From contig JAHCAR010000008.1 in assembly GCA_019634795.1 (NCBI GenBank), positions 1-64,000 on the forward strand: a stretch of 64,000 nucleotides of DNA, in the 5' to 3' direction. Made by a program: the position numbers and the translations under genes. The stretch is from Dokdonella sp. GTDB lineage: Bacteria > Pseudomonadota > Gammaproteobacteria > Xanthomonadales > Rhodanobacteraceae. The notes under the pieces are model-generated. The model searched no databases, was not told the DNA's origin, and was given only the letters and a program-made list of their open reading frames with translations. Below, piece by piece: positions 46,370 to 55,408 of this stretch (its first letter is position 1; each line of letters opens with the position of its first letter).

Positions 46370-46786
46370 CGACGGACCGCGCCCTGTGCCAGCGCGATCA
46401 TGCCGCCTATGTGTCCGCTGAAAGTGTCCGGCTGCACGCCGGGCCAGTCGCGCATTGCCGACGATGTCCATCACGTCTACCCGCCCGGGCCGCCACGATC
46501 GCAGCCCCCTGGTGACCAGTCAGCGAGGGTAATCCGCCTTCTGCCGAGGTTCAACGACGAGCGCCGGACCGCAACGAGCGGGATTGCCGCATGGCTGGTC
46601 GATCTGCACGAAATGCAGCCGCACGGAGGGCGAGGATCCGCAGTGACACCAGTTTTCGGAAGCGGCGGGGCAGACCCGCGGAGAGGCGCGAGACCCAGGC
46701 AGAAAATACGAACGCCCCCGCCGAGGGAGGTGCGGCGGGGGCGCAAGGTCGAGCCTGTGATCAATCCGCTCGACAGGGACCTGGGC
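46370..46786. other. intergenic region CSLREAI gene/fasciclin gene
   Basis: 417 bases upstream of the CSLREAI gene and downstream of the fasciclin gene, both on the minus strand. Apart from the terminator at 46704-46743 no feature was recognised. A frame crossing it on the plus strand has no ribosome site. Confidence 0.4.
46704..46743 (-). terminator. Rho-independent terminator of the fasciclin gene
   Basis: Arms CGCCCCCGCCG (46713-46723) and CGGCGGGGGCG (46733-46743) are perfect 11-base complements around a nine-base loop. In minus-strand reading they are followed by TTCGTATTTT. It lies 44 bases after the fasciclin stop codon. Confidence 0.8.
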
Positions 46787-47284
46787 TTACTCCTTCGGAA
46801 GCAGCACGGTGTCGATGACGTGGATCACGCCATTGGACGCTTCGATATCGGCCGTGGTCACGGTGGCGTTGTCGACCATGACCTTGCCGTCGACGACCTT
46901 GATCGCGACCGACTGGCCGTTGACCGTCTTGGCGCTGTCGAGCTTGACCACGTCGGCCGCCTTCACGTTACCGGGAACGACGTGATAGGTCAGGATCGCA
47001 GTCAGCTTGGGCTTGTCCTTGAGCAGGCCCTCGACCGTGCCGGCCGGCAGCTTGGCGAAAGCCGCATCGGTCGGAGCGAACACGGTGAACGGACCGGGGC
47101 CCTTGAGCGTGTCGACCAGGCCGGCCGCTTCGAGGGCGGTGGCGAGGGTCTTGAACGAGCCGGCGGCGACGGCGGTGTCGACGATATCCTTCTTGCTGCT
47201 GTCCATCTTGTTCATATCTCCGGCGAACGCGGTCATGGGCGCAGCGACGACCGCCGCGGCGAAGATCAGGGAAGTGAGGTTCAT
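46787..47284 (-). CDS. secreted fasciclin-domain protein
   Basis: 165 aa. A signal peptide ([20 protein letters not shown]) precedes one complete FAS1 domain: [41 protein letters not shown] (H1-like box), [10 protein letters not shown] and the final [15 protein letters not shown]1 proteins mediate adhesion or bind lipids and porphyrin-like ligands. A good ribosome site (AGGAG) precedes the ATG. Divergent from the B12-type MerR regulator; the gap between them holds repeated TTGTCCA sites, so regulation by that protein is likely. Confidence 0.94.
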   Translation of the reverse strand: MNLTSLIFAAAVVAAPMTAFAGDMNKMDSSKKDIVDTAVAAGSFKTLATALEAAGLVDTLKGPGPFTVFAPTDAAFAKLPAGTVEGLLKDKPKLTAILTYHVVPGNVKAADVVKLDSAKTVNGQSVAIKVVDGKVMVDNATVTTADIEASNGVIHVIDTVLLPKE

Positions 47285-47334
47285 GGTCGTACTCCTGTGG
47301 GGGTGGGGAGGTGGGCAACGCGCTTGGTCTAAGG

Positions 47335-47443
47335 CTTGTCCATGTATTGGAGAGCTTTCATGGAGGTTGTACAGTACATGTCCAGGTATTTGCTGTCAAC
47401 AGCGATCAATTAGTTGGACAAAATGCGTTAATATCTGGACAAG
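47335..47443. promoter_or_regulatory. operator array of TTGTCCA-type half-sites
   Basis: Five related 13-mers lie in the divergent gap. Three read on the plus strand: CTTGTCCATGTAT (47335), GTTGTACAGTACA (47366) and CATGTCCAGGTAT (47377). Two are inverted: TTTGTCCAACTAA (47422-47410) and CTTGTCCAGATAT (47443-47431). Spacings of 11 (47366 to 47377) and 21 (47410 to 47431) are one and two helical turns. CarH/LitR-type MerR proteins bind tandem ACA-containing repeats about 11 bp apart, so autoregulation and light- or B12-dependent control of both genes is inferred. Confidence 0.72.
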
Positions 47444-47469
47444 AAGTCGTTATCTGCCTACCATGACCC

Positions 47470-48432
47470 ATGCCTGATTCCGCCCCCGCCCTGCACTCGG
47501 TCCGCGTCGCATCGCGTCGCACGGGCCTCAGTCCGGATCTGCTGCGCGCCTGGGAAAAGCGCTACCACGCGGTAGCGCCGACGCGCACGGCCGGCGGCCA
47601 GCGCAATTACAGTGATGCCGATATCGAACGCCTGAAGCTGCTTGCCCAGGCCGTGGCGGCCGGACGCCAGATCGGCCAGGTCGCCGGACTTTCGGAAACC
47701 GAATTGCGCGCGCTGGCGGCCGCCGATGCGCCGCACCTCGCCCCGCCTGATCCGGCCGATGCGAATGAAGCGGTCGCGACCGCCTTTCTTTCCGGCGCCC
47801 TGGCCGCCGCGGAAGAATTCGATGCCTCGACCCTCGAAGCGATCTTGCGCACTGCGGCGCTGCGCCTGCCATCGGACCAGGTCCTCGATCGCGTGTTCGG
47901 CCCACTGCTGCTGGCGATCGGCACGCGCTGGCACGAAGGCACGTTCCCGCCGGCCAACGGGCACCTGGCCACCACCGTCATCCGTCGCGTGCTCAACTGG
48001 ATGACCGATTTCCCGCTCGTTCCCGACAACGCACCGCGTATCGTGGTCGGCACACCGGCCTTCCAGATGCACGATCTCGGCGCGATGCTGGCGGCCACCG
48101 CGGCGGCCAGCAACGGCTGGCGCGTGACCTTCCTCGGCGCGAGCCTGCCGGCGCCCGAACTGATCCGCGCCGCCCGCATGGCCAACGCCGACGCGGTGGC
48201 GCTCTCGATCGTGCACCCGACCGACGATCTCCGCGTCGCCAGTGAACTGCGCGCACTGCGGGCCGGATTGCCCGGGCATGTTGCCCTCGTCGTCGGCGGT
48301 GCCGGCGCCCGCAGCTATGCCGGGGTACTCGACGAGATCGGAGCGCAGCGCCTGCCTTCGATCGCCGCGTTGCGCAGCTGGTTGCGCCAGCGCCTCGAAA
48401 AGCCAGTGGACACCTCACCCGACGTGCCGTAA
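47470..48432 (+). CDS. MerR-family regulator with cobalamin-binding domain (LitR/CarH-like)
   Basis: 320 aa. The MerR helix-turn-helix is at about 8-75 (VRVASRRTGLSPDLLRAWEKRY, GGQRNYSDADIERLKLL). A helical bundle at about 95-180 has LLAIGTRWHEGTFPPANGH, the position of the W...EH cap over adenosylcobalamin; Trp154, His155 and His165 are present but the Glu before the last His is Gly164. The cobalamin-binding Rossmann domain (about 190-310) has FQMHDLGAMLAAT with the likely axial His201, then GWRVTFLGASLPAPEL. Family members are light-sensitive repressors that use B12. The ATG at 47470 has no clear ribosome site. Confidence 0.88.
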   Translation: MPDSAPALHSVRVASRRTGLSPDLLRAWEKRYHAVAPTRTAGGQRNYSDADIERLKLLAQAVAAGRQIGQVAGLSETELRALAAADAPHLAPPDPADANEAVATAFLSGALAAAEEFDASTLEAILRTAALRLPSDQVLDRVFGPLLLAIGTRWHEGTFPPANGHLATTVIRRVLNWMTDFPLVPDNAPRIVVGTPAFQMHDLGAMLAATAAASNGWRVTFLGASLPAPELIRAARMANADAVALSIVHPTDDLRVASELRALRAGLPGHVALVVGGAGARSYAGVLDEIGAQRLPSIAALRSWLRQRLEKPVDTSPDVP

Positions 48433-48482
48433 TGGGCTTGACCAGGCCCATGCGGGCCGCCGCATGTCCGCCAGCGCTTGCC

Positions 48483-48890
48483 TCACGCGACGGCGGCCGA
48501 TTTCTCCAGCGTGTCCCTGGCCACTGCGAGCCCCTGCTCGATCATGCCGGCCACGGCGCCGGCCATTTCGTCGGGCAGCAGGTCGGCGATCCAGACGAAC
48601 CGGCATGCATTCGGCCCGGCACCGAAGATCTGCGCCGAGGCGCTGTAGTGGCGCAGGGGCGAATCGACGATGGCCCAGGCCAGGCGGCGCTCCTCGTCGT
48701 CGATATCGAGAATCAGCTCGCGTCTGACCTGGCCGTTGCCGAAGGTCACAACCCTCGCGCCCGGTTCGAGCCGGGTATCGACGACGAAGCCCGGCACGAG
48801 CCGACGATGCAATGCGCCGACGTCACGCACGGCATCCCAGACCTGCGCGGCCGGCGCCCGGATCAACACCTCCCTGCGAATGGAAGCCAC
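48483..48890 (-). CDS. SRPBCC (START-like) family protein
   Basis: 135 aa. A ligand-binding fold of the polyketide-cyclase/Bet v1 type: IRREVLIRAPAAQVWDAVRDVGALHRRL at the start, GARVVTFGNGQVRRELI and the long C-terminal helix DEMAGAVAGMIEQGLAVARDTLE. The GTG at 48890 is preferred, two bases after the VOC gene stop with GAGG upstream; an ATG at 48914 would overlap the VOC gene. Downstream of AraC and VOC genes. Ligand unknown. Confidence 0.85.
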   Translation of the reverse strand: MASIRREVLIRAPAAQVWDAVRDVGALHRRLVPGFVVDTRLEPGARVVTFGNGQVRRELILDIDDEERRLAWAIVDSPLRHYSASAQIFGAGPNACRFVWIADLLPDEMAGAVAGMIEQGLAVARDTLEKSAAVA

Positions 48891-48892
48891 GC

Positions 48893-49264
48893 TCAGGCCA
48901 CCTCGGCCATGCAAACCGCTTCGACGTTGTTGCCGTCGGGATCGATCAGGAAGGCTGCGTAGTAGGTCGGGCCGTAATCGGCACGCAAACCAGGCGCGCC
49001 GTTGTCGCGACCCCCGGCGGCAAGTCCCGCCGCATGGAAAGCATCGACCGCGCCACGATCGTTCGCGCGAAAGCCAACGTGGACCGCAGCGCCCGGGCCG
49101 CCAGTGCCGGCGTAGAGCCAGAGCGCGGGCGCCCCCTTGGGCCCGAGGCCGGCACTCGATCGATCGCGCGAGTCGAGCACATGCCCGAGTGGCGACAGCG
49201 CAGCCTCGTAGAAACGCACGCTGGCGTCGAGGTCGGCTGTCTTGAATCCGATATGGTCGTACAT
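48893..49264 (-). CDS. VOC-family (glyoxalase-like) protein
   Basis: 123 aa, one vicinal-oxygen-chelate module pair: MYDHIGFKTADLDASVRFYEAALSPLG, then VHVGFRANDRGAVDAFHAAGLAAGG and YYAAFLIDPDGNNVEAVC. The metal-site positions His (DHIGFK) and Glu (NNVEAV) are present, the central His is at VHVGF. AGGAG precedes the ATG. Directly between an AraC regulator and an SRPBCC gene. Substrate unknown. Confidence 0.9.
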   Translation of the reverse strand: MYDHIGFKTADLDASVRFYEAALSPLGHVLDSRDRSSAGLGPKGAPALWLYAGTGGPGAAVHVGFRANDRGAVDAFHAAGLAAGGRDNGAPGLRADYGPTYYAAFLIDPDGNNVEAVCMAEVA

Positions 49265-49321
49265 GGAGTTCTCCTGCTCTTGCGGGTTGCGAGGCAGGCG
49301 ATGCTGGGGGCTGGAGGGCAA

Positions 49322-50149
49322 TCAGACTTGGAGAAAATTGCGCTGCCCACGCGCGGCCTGTCGAAACTGCCTTGGCGACACGCCGGCAGCCCGATGAAAC
49401 GTGCGCACGAAGTTCGACAGGTCGCCGAAACCCGAGTCGAAGGCGATCTCGGTGATCGGCCGGTCACCCTCGGCGAGTTGCCGTGCCGCACGGCGCAGGC
49501 GCGAGCGCACGAGGTACTGGTGCGGGGTCACGCCGAGGACCTTGTTGAATACGCGCAGGAAGTGGAACGGACTCAATCCCGCAGCGTTGGCAAGCTCGTC
49601 GAGGCGCAGGCTCTCGCCCGAGTTCTCGTCGATCCGGAGGGCCGACTCGACCGCCCGCCGGTGGTCGCGCGCGCTCTCATGCACGGGTGCGCGGCGTTGG
49701 CCGGTCATCGTGTCGACGAAGCGGGCTGCAAGCAGCAGGCCGATCTCGTCGATACCGAGATCGCTGCGCCCGTCGCAGGCTGCCTGGGCAAGTTCGCCGA
49801 GAACGAGTAGACCCGGCAGCGGCGCGACACTGCCGATGCGCCAGGCCGGCGATGACGGCGCGAACGGCTCGACGGCCTCGGGCGAAAACTGGAACGACAG
49901 GCATTCGTCGCCGCCGTCGTGATGATCGTGCGTGCAGCAGTATTCGTCGCCGGCGTGGCCGATCATCAGCGAACCGGCGACCAGCTCCGATTTCCGGCTG
50001 CCGATGCGACAACCGAAACTGCCACGGCGGACGTAGGAAATCGAATGCCGCGCATGCTGCTCGGTGAATGGCCGGTCGTGCGACGACGCCGTGCAACGAT
50101 AGTCGATGACGGTGATCGATTCGTGATGCAGGGTCGTGACGGCAGGCAT
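49322..50149 (-). CDS. AraC-family transcriptional regulator
   Basis: 275 aa. The C-terminal about 100 residues are a double helix-turn-helix: [32 protein letters not shown] and [32 protein letters not shown]. The N-terminal sensing part has a cupin-like start with several His and Cys ([18 protein letters not shown]), which could bind a metal. Followed after 57 bp on the same strand by the VOC and SRPBCC genes, which it probably regulates. Confidence 0.91.
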   Translation of the reverse strand: MPAVTTLHHESITVIDYRCTASSHDRPFTEQHARHSISYVRRGSFGCRIGSRKSELVAGSLMIGHAGDEYCCTHDHHDGGDECLSFQFSPEAVEPFAPSSPAWRIGSVAPLPGLLVLGELAQAACDGRSDLGIDEIGLLLAARFVDTMTGQRRAPVHESARDHRRAVESALRIDENSGESLRLDELANAAGLSPFHFLRVFNKVLGVTPHQYLVRSRLRRAARQLAEGDRPITEIAFDSGFGDLSNFVRTFHRAAGVSPRQFRQAARGQRNFLQV

Positions 50150-50274
50150 GGCGCATGATAGCCCGCCTGCGCGGTAGCGAGACGTCGAGTCGCCCTGCGC
50201 CCACACTGAGCCTGCGAACGGGGCTTCGCACAACTCGTCAACGCTGCGGACCACGACCAGAAACTTCCGGCGCC

Positions 50275-51225
50275 TCAGTGCGCGGCGTTCGGCGCGAGCA
50301 GGAACTGCATCGGAATCGCCAGCCGCTCGGCCCATGAAGTCTCGGTGTGCTCGGCGCCGGGAAAGACCCGGCTCATGAAGTCGGCAGCGCCATAGCCCTT
50401 GGCGCGAATCAGGCCATCGACGATGACCTGGCGGTCGGCATAGCTCTCATCGAGCGTGCGCGTGCCGTGGTCAAAGTAGATGCGATGGGATCCCGCGTTG
50501 GGGAAGGACTTTCCGACATATGCAAAGAAGGCCGCCGGAACCGGATTCTCCGGGCTGTCGCCGATGCGGCCGGGCCAGTGCGTCGACAGGCAGGCGGCGG
50601 CGCCGAACACCTTCGGGTATTCGGCCAGGGCGTACATCGAGATCAGCCCGCCGAGGCTCGATCCCATCAGCATCGTGTCCTCGCGGCGCGCGCTGACCTT
50701 GAAGTGGCTGTCGATATAGGGCTTCAGTTCGGTCACCAGGAAACGCAGGTAGCGATCGGAATAGACGGGGCCGGAAAACAGCTTCTGGCCTTCGCCGTAG
50801 GTCGTGGCCAGCAGTTCGTCGCGATCCTTCGTTGCGAGTTCCTGCAGCGGCTTCTGCGGGAAGTATTCGGCGGCGCGCGCGGCACCGCCATTCCAGATCG
50901 CGACGATGATGAACGGCCGGGTCTTGCCATGCGCGATCAGCTCGCCGGCCACTTCGTCGGCGCGCCACTCCTGGTGGTTCCAGGTCGTCGTCGCGTCGAA
51001 CAGCATCTGGCCGTCATGCATGTAGAGCACGGCATACGGAGCGGCCTTCGGATAGCCGTCGGGCAGCCAGACATCCACATTGCGCGGAGGTATCTGGCGG
51101 GAGGGGAAATCAGCCATGCGCTCGATGCGGCCCGAGGCGACCTTGGGCAGGTCGGCGCCGTGCGCGGCAGTGCCGAAAGCCAGCAGAACGGTGAAGCCGA
51201 ATGCGCATGGCTTGTGATGTTGCAT
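50275..51225 (-). CDS. secreted alpha/beta-hydrolase (esterase-D-like)
   Basis: 316 aa. Signal peptide (about 1-24, ending GTAAHGA). The esterase-type fold shows [20 protein letters not shown], nucleophile Ser in [18 protein letters not shown], and His in [13 protein letters not shown] near the end. The family (COG2819) includes enterobactin esterase-like and carbohydrate-ester hydrolases. GAGGAAGC precedes the ATG. Monocistronic by position; the substrate is not evident. Confidence 0.88.
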   Translation of the reverse strand: MQHHKPCAFGFTVLLAFGTAAHGADLPKVASGRIERMADFPSRQIPPRNVDVWLPDGYPKAAPYAVLYMHDGQMLFDATTTWNHQEWRADEVAGELIAHGKTRPFIIVAIWNGGAARAAEYFPQKPLQELATKDRDELLATTYGEGQKLFSGPVYSDRYLRFLVTELKPYIDSHFKVSARREDTMLMGSSLGGLISMYALAEYPKVFGAAACLSTHWPGRIGDSPENPVPAAFFAYVGKSFPNAGSHRIYFDHGTRTLDESYADRQVIVDGLIRAKGYGAADFMSRVFPGAEHTETSWAERLAIPMQFLLAPNAAH

Positions 51226-51299
51226 GGTCGTTGCTTCCTCTGGTCTCATCGTCGATTGCAAGATCGGCATTCGCGGCGGGTGGTTCTCTAGCCAATGTC

Positions 51300-51505
51300 A
51301 TGCACGGTGAAGATTTCAAATCGTTGGGGTTCGCTGGCGCTCACCTCAACCTACGACGCTGCGAGCGATTTCCGCGCGTCATTCCCGCCTGGGTAGGTTG
51401 GCGGTGAGCGCATGCGAACCCCAACGTCTTCGCTCTCTCGCCAACGCCATGCGCGGTGAAGATCGCAAACCGTTGGGGTTCGCTGGCGCTCACCGCCAAC
51501 CTACG
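51300..51505. repeat. GTAGGTTGG-type REP-like repeats, three copies
   Basis: Three related 34-35-base sequences are present: 51322-51355 (CGTTGGGGTTCGCTGGCGCT...), an inverted copy at 51393-51426 and a direct copy at 51471-51505. The two direct copies are also preceded by matching CATGC(A/G)CGGTGAAGAT segments at 51300 and 51449. They fill the 317-bp gap between the esterase start and the GH97 gene end. A widespread intergenic element type; no gene seen. Confidence 0.8.
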
Positions 51506-51542
51506 AGATGGTGGGGGCGGCACTCTTGCGACGGTCGGTGTT

Positions 51543-53582
51543 TCATCGTTTACCTTTGGGCGTGAAACGGATCGCCTGGCCGCCGCCGGCGGCGAGGCGC
51601 AGGCTCAGCGTGTCGGCGCTCGTCACTTCGCGCTTTTCGGTGGCGAACGCAAACGGATTCGACTGCCAGTTCGCTCCTTCGCCATCGCGGTAGATCTCGG
51701 CGGTGTAGTGCCGGCCGGGATCGAGGAATGCAAGCGGCACCGCCAGCACGCGGCCGTTCTCGTCGGTGATGCTGCCGAGGAACCAGTCCTCGCCGTGGCG
51801 ATCCTTGCGCGCGATCGTCACGTAGTCGCCGACTTCGCCGTTGAGCACACGGGTCTCCGACCAGTCGACGGCGACATCCTTGATGAATTGGAAGGCGTCG
51901 GCGTGCTTTGCATAGTTCTCTGGCAGGTCGGCGGCCATCTGGATCGGACTGTAAAGGACCACGTAAAGCGCAAGCTGCTTGGCCAGCGTGGTCTGCACGG
52001 CCTGGCCGCGACCTTCGAGGCTCAGGATGCCCGGGGTGAAATCCATCGGCCCGGCCAGCATGCGCGTGAAAACGAGGTTGACCTCGTGTTCGGGCGGATT
52101 CGGCGGGTTGCCCCAGGCCGCGTACTCCATCCCGCGCGCACCTTCGCGCGAGACCCAGTTCGGATACGTGCGGCGCAGGCCGGTGTCCTTGATCGGCTCG
52201 TGCGGATTGATCGCGATATGGCGTTTCGCCGCTTCCTCGACCACGTGCAGGTGATGGCGCGCCATCCACTGGCCGTCGTGCCATTCGCGACGGACCACGC
52301 CATCGCCGTCGTTGCGCTCGATCTGGCCGGCGTCGGCGACATAGCCGGACTTGACCACGTCAATGCCGAGCCGGGCGTAGAGATCGAGCGCGGCATCGAG
52401 CTGCTTCTCGTAGTGACTGACCGCGCCGCCGGTCTCGTGATGGCCGATCAGGTGCACGCCTTTGCTCTTCGCGTAGGCGGCGAGGCCTTCGAGATCGAAG
52501 TCGGCGGTCGGCGTGGTGAAATCGAAATCGTTGCCGTTGCCGAACCACTGGCCATCCCAGCCCTTGTTCCAGCCCTCGACGAGCACGCCGCGGAAGCCGT
52601 TTTTCGCGGCGAAATCGATATAGCGTTTCGTGTTCGCCGTGGTCGCGCCGTGGGTCGCTCCGGTCGACCAGGTCGAGTTGTTCAGATGCATCTCCCACCA
52701 GACGCCGACGTACTTGGCCGGCTTGAACCAGCTGACATCGCCGAGCCTGTTGGGCTCGTTGAGGTTCAGTTCGAGATGCGATTCATAGAGGCCGGCGGCG
52801 CTGTCGGCAATGACCAGGGTCCGCCATGGTGTCGCGAAGGGAGCCTGCCGACGCACCTTCCAACCTTCCGAGGCCGGCGCCAGTTGCGCCCTGAAACGCT
52901 GCCCCTCGACCCGGCGCAGCCACATCCCGGCGTAGTCGACCAGGGCCGCTTCGTGGAAGGCGATGTGCAGGCCGTCCTCGCTGCGGATCGTCATCGGCGT
53001 GTGCGCCTGGCCGACCTGGTCGAGCGGTGTCCGGTTGTAGAGATACTCGTAGCGGTTCCATTCCCCGCCCGGAACCCACCAGGCGGTCGCCTTCGGCACG
53101 ACGGCGAACTCGGTCAGCTCGTCGTCGATGACGACGTCCTTCAACCGCGGCTGGTCCGGGAACACATAGCGGAAGCCGACGCCGTCGTCATAGACGCGAA
53201 AGACCAGGTCGAGGCTGCGCTCGAGCTTGACCTGCTCGGTGAAGCGCGCGCTCAGTTCGCTGTAGTGATTGCGCACGGTGCGCGTCTCGCCCCAGGGCTG
53301 CTCCCAGGTTTCGTCGACGCTGCGCGTGGACTGCGTGGCGAGGGCGAAATTGCGCTCGAGCTTTTCCGTGTTGCGCAGCAGGAAGCCGAGCCGGGATGGC
53401 GCGATCACGGGAACGCCGAGGCGGCTGATCGAATAGGCGATGCGGCCCTCGTCGAGGCTCAGTTCGACATGCAGCACCTTGCCGGGCGAGTCGACCATGG
53501 CGACGACCTGGGGCGGTTCGGCGTGTGCTGGTGATGCGGCAATCAGCCACGACAGGCACAGGCCAGCGATCAGTTTCTGCAC
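51543..53582 (-). CDS. glycoside hydrolase family 97 alpha-glucosidase
   Basis: 679 aa, usual GH97 length. A signal peptide (KLIAGLCLSWLIAASPAHA) follows a GTG start that has GGAGAG before it. The N-terminal beta-super-sandwich (about 25-290) is followed by the barrel: KYVGVWWEMHLNNSTW, GFRGVLVEGWNKGWDG, DVVKSGYVADAG. Glutamates in INPHEPIKDTG and in EGARGMEYAAWG lie at positions typical of the inverting, SusB-like group. Probably periplasmic, releasing glucose from maltodextrins. Last gene of the symporter-pullulanase-halogenase series, separated from the halogenase by 287 bp of repeats. Confidence 0.94.
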   Translation of the reverse strand: MQKLIAGLCLSWLIAASPAHAEPPQVVAMVDSPGKVLHVELSLDEGRIAYSISRLGVPVIAPSRLGFLLRNTEKLERNFALATQSTRSVDETWEQPWGETRTVRNHYSELSARFTEQVKLERSLDLVFRVYDDGVGFRYVFPDQPRLKDVVIDDELTEFAVVPKATAWWVPGGEWNRYEYLYNRTPLDQVGQAHTPMTIRSEDGLHIAFHEAALVDYAGMWLRRVEGQRFRAQLAPASEGWKVRRQAPFATPWRTLVIADSAAGLYESHLELNLNEPNRLGDVSWFKPAKYVGVWWEMHLNNSTWSTGATHGATTANTKRYIDFAAKNGFRGVLVEGWNKGWDGQWFGNGNDFDFTTPTADFDLEGLAAYAKSKGVHLIGHHETGGAVSHYEKQLDAALDLYARLGIDVVKSGYVADAGQIERNDGDGVVRREWHDGQWMARHHLHVVEEAAKRHIAINPHEPIKDTGLRRTYPNWVSREGARGMEYAAWGNPPNPPEHEVNLVFTRMLAGPMDFTPGILSLEGRGQAVQTTLAKQLALYVVLYSPIQMAADLPENYAKHADAFQFIKDVAVDWSETRVLNGEVGDYVTIARKDRHGEDWFLGSITDENGRVLAVPLAFLDPGRHYTAEIYRDGEGANWQSNPFAFATEKREVTSADTLSLRLAAGGGQAIRFTPKGKR

Positions 53583-53695
53583 GGCTCTCTCCTGCTCTCG
53601 AACCTTCAATGTCTCGCCCACAGCACACCTTGCCCGGGCCATTTCGCTGCTGCGCATTTCGCTCCGCCCGACCACCCTCACCAGCCTGTCGGCAG

Positions 53696-53822
53696 CCTCT
53701 CCCGCCAGCGGGAGAGGCATTCCACTCTGCGACTTCTCCGCTCGTACATCCGTCGCCGACGGACGAGCCTTTCCACACGACGATTTCATCACCGCCCCTT
53801 CTCCCGCTGGCGGGAGAAGGGG
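53696..53822. repeat. pair of GGGAGAGG / GGGAGAAGG hairpins
   Basis: Two strong hairpins lie between the GH97 and halogenase genes: 53696-53717 (10-base perfect stem starting CCTCTCCCGC) and 53795-53822 (13-base perfect stem starting CCCCTTCTCCCGC). They are in a longer imperfect inverted arrangement, flanked by CACCCTCA and GATGAGGG. Typical REP-like intergenic repeats; they may attenuate or stabilise the operon mRNA. The 287-bp gap contains no gene. Confidence 0.75.
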
Positions 53823-53869
53823 CTCGGAGGGCGGATGAGGGTAGTCTTTTGATCTTGTGCGAATCGGAC

Positions 53870-55408
53870 TCATGTCGGCGCCCGGCAATGTCTGGCAATG
53901 AACTCCGCATGGCTCGGCATCGCCGCGGCGGCGCGCTCGAGCACGGCGCGGGTGCCTTCGACCATCTGCACGATCTCGGCCTCGGTCAGCATGTCGACCA
54001 TCGGGTGGTAGCGCTCGGGGACGATGCCCTGGCCGACCATGACCTGCAGCCAGCCGACTTCGGTGAACAGTTCCTCGTGCTCGCGGAACAGGCGCGCGCT
54101 GCTGCGGAACAGGTCGATCTTGTGCCTCAGCGTGTCGGGGATCGCCATCTCGCGGCAGCGCTGCCAGAACGGTTCGGCGCGGGCATTGGCCAGGTAGTGC
54201 AGGATCAGGAAATCACGGCTGCGCTCGAAGTCGAATTGGGTCTGGCGGTTGAACTCGTCGATCGTCTCGCGCTCGAAGTGGCGGTCAGGAAACAGCGAGA
54301 CGAGCTTGGAGATGCTCGACTGGATGAAATGGATACTGGTCGATTCGAGCGGTTCCATGAAGCCGCTGGACAGGCCAATCGCCACGCAGTTGCGATTCCA
54401 GAAGCGCCGGCGCATGCCGGTCGTGAAGCGCAGCGGGCGCGGCTCAGCGAGTTTCTCTCCGTCGAGATTGGCGAGCAGGATCGCCGCGGCTTCGTCATCG
54501 CTGATGAAGTCGCTGCAGTAGACATGGCCGTTGCCGATCCGGTGCTGCAGCGGGATGCGCCACTGCCAGCCGGCCTTGCGGGCGGTGGCGCGCGTGTACG
54601 GGGTCGGCTCGGGCACGCTCGAGCAGGGCACGGCCATGGCCCGGTTGCACGGCAGCCAGTGGCTCCAGTCCTCGTAACCGGTCTTCAAGGCCTGCTCGAT
54701 CAACAGGCCGCGGAAGCCCGAGCAGTCGATGAACAGCTCGCCCTCGATGCGCTCGCCGCTGTCGAGCACGACCGCTTCGATGAAGCCGTCCTCGCCGCGC
54801 AGGACCGTGTCGACGATCTTGCCCTCGGTACGCACGACGCCGAGCTTCTCGGCGTAGCCGCGCAGGTAGCGCGCGTACAGGCCGGCATCGAAATGGAAGG
54901 CGTGGAAGACGTTGGTCAGCGGCGAGTTCGGCTGGCCGGTGCCGCGCATGAAGCGGCCGAGCCGCGCGGCGACCTGGTTGAAGGTGTAGCTGCCAAGGTC
55001 GGCGACCTTGCCGAGTCGGTGCAGCTTTAGCCAGTACTGGTAGAACTGGACGAGGCCGAGGTCGCGCCCACCGACGACGCCGAAGGCATGCATGTAGCGC
55101 GAGCCGGGCCGGGTCCAGTCGACGAACTCGATGCCGAGCTTGAAGGTGCCGCGCGTCTCGCGGACGAACTCGTCCTCGTCGATACCGAGGGTGGCGTTGA
55201 ACAGGCGAATCTGCGGGATCGTCGCTTCGCCGACGCCGACGATGCCGATCTCGTCGGACTCGACCAGGCGGATCGAGACACTGCGCCCGATCAGCTTGGC
55301 CAGCGTCGCGGCGGTCATCCAGCCAGCCGTGCCGCCGCCGACGATGACGATCTTCTGGATGCGGGAGTCTTCCACGGGTGCGCTGCTCCTCGAACCGGTC
55401 GCGTTCAT
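53870..55408 (-). CDS. flavin-dependent tryptophan halogenase family protein
   Basis: 512 aa. FAD-binding [18 protein letters not shown] at about 20-37, then [13 protein letters not shown]. The catalytic-type Lys is in [12 protein letters not shown] (about residue 90), the WxWxIP halogenase motif is [11 protein letters not shown], and the catalytic-type Glu lies in [13 protein letters not shown]. So the halogenase active-site elements are intact. Members near TonB receptors are common in Xanthomonas/Caulobacter-type bacteria, but their substrate is unknown. The ATG overlaps the pullulanase stop (ATGA). No separate flavin reductase gene is nearby. Confidence 0.92.
   Translation of the reverse strand: MNATGSRSSAPVEDSRIQKIVIVGGGTAGWMTAATLAKLIGRSVSIRLVESDEIGIVGVGEATIPQIRLFNATLGIDEDEFVRETRGTFKLGIEFVDWTRPGSRYMHAFGVVGGRDLGLVQFYQYWLKLHRLGKVADLGSYTFNQVAARLGRFMRGTGQPNSPLTNVFHAFHFDAGLYARYLRGYAEKLGVVRTEGKIVDTVLRGEDGFIEAVVLDSGERIEGELFIDCSGFRGLLIEQALKTGYEDWSHWLPCNRAMAVPCSSVPEPTPYTRATARKAGWQWRIPLQHRIGNGHVYCSDFISDDEAAAILLANLDGEKLAEPRPLRFTTGMRRRFWNRNCVAIGLSSGFMEPLESTSIHFIQSSISKLVSLFPDRHFERETIDEFNRQTQFDFERSRDFLILHYLANARAEPFWQRCREMAIPDTLRHKIDLFRSSARLFREHEELFTEVGWLQVMVGQGIVPERYHPMVDMLTEAEIVQMVEGTRAVLERAAAAMPSHAEFIARHCRAPT

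Noticed and set aside
47463-47477. Four-codon upstream frame (ATG at 47463) as a regulatory leader of the MerR gene
   Set aside because: It overlaps the MerR start and has no ribosome site; such short frames arise by chance.
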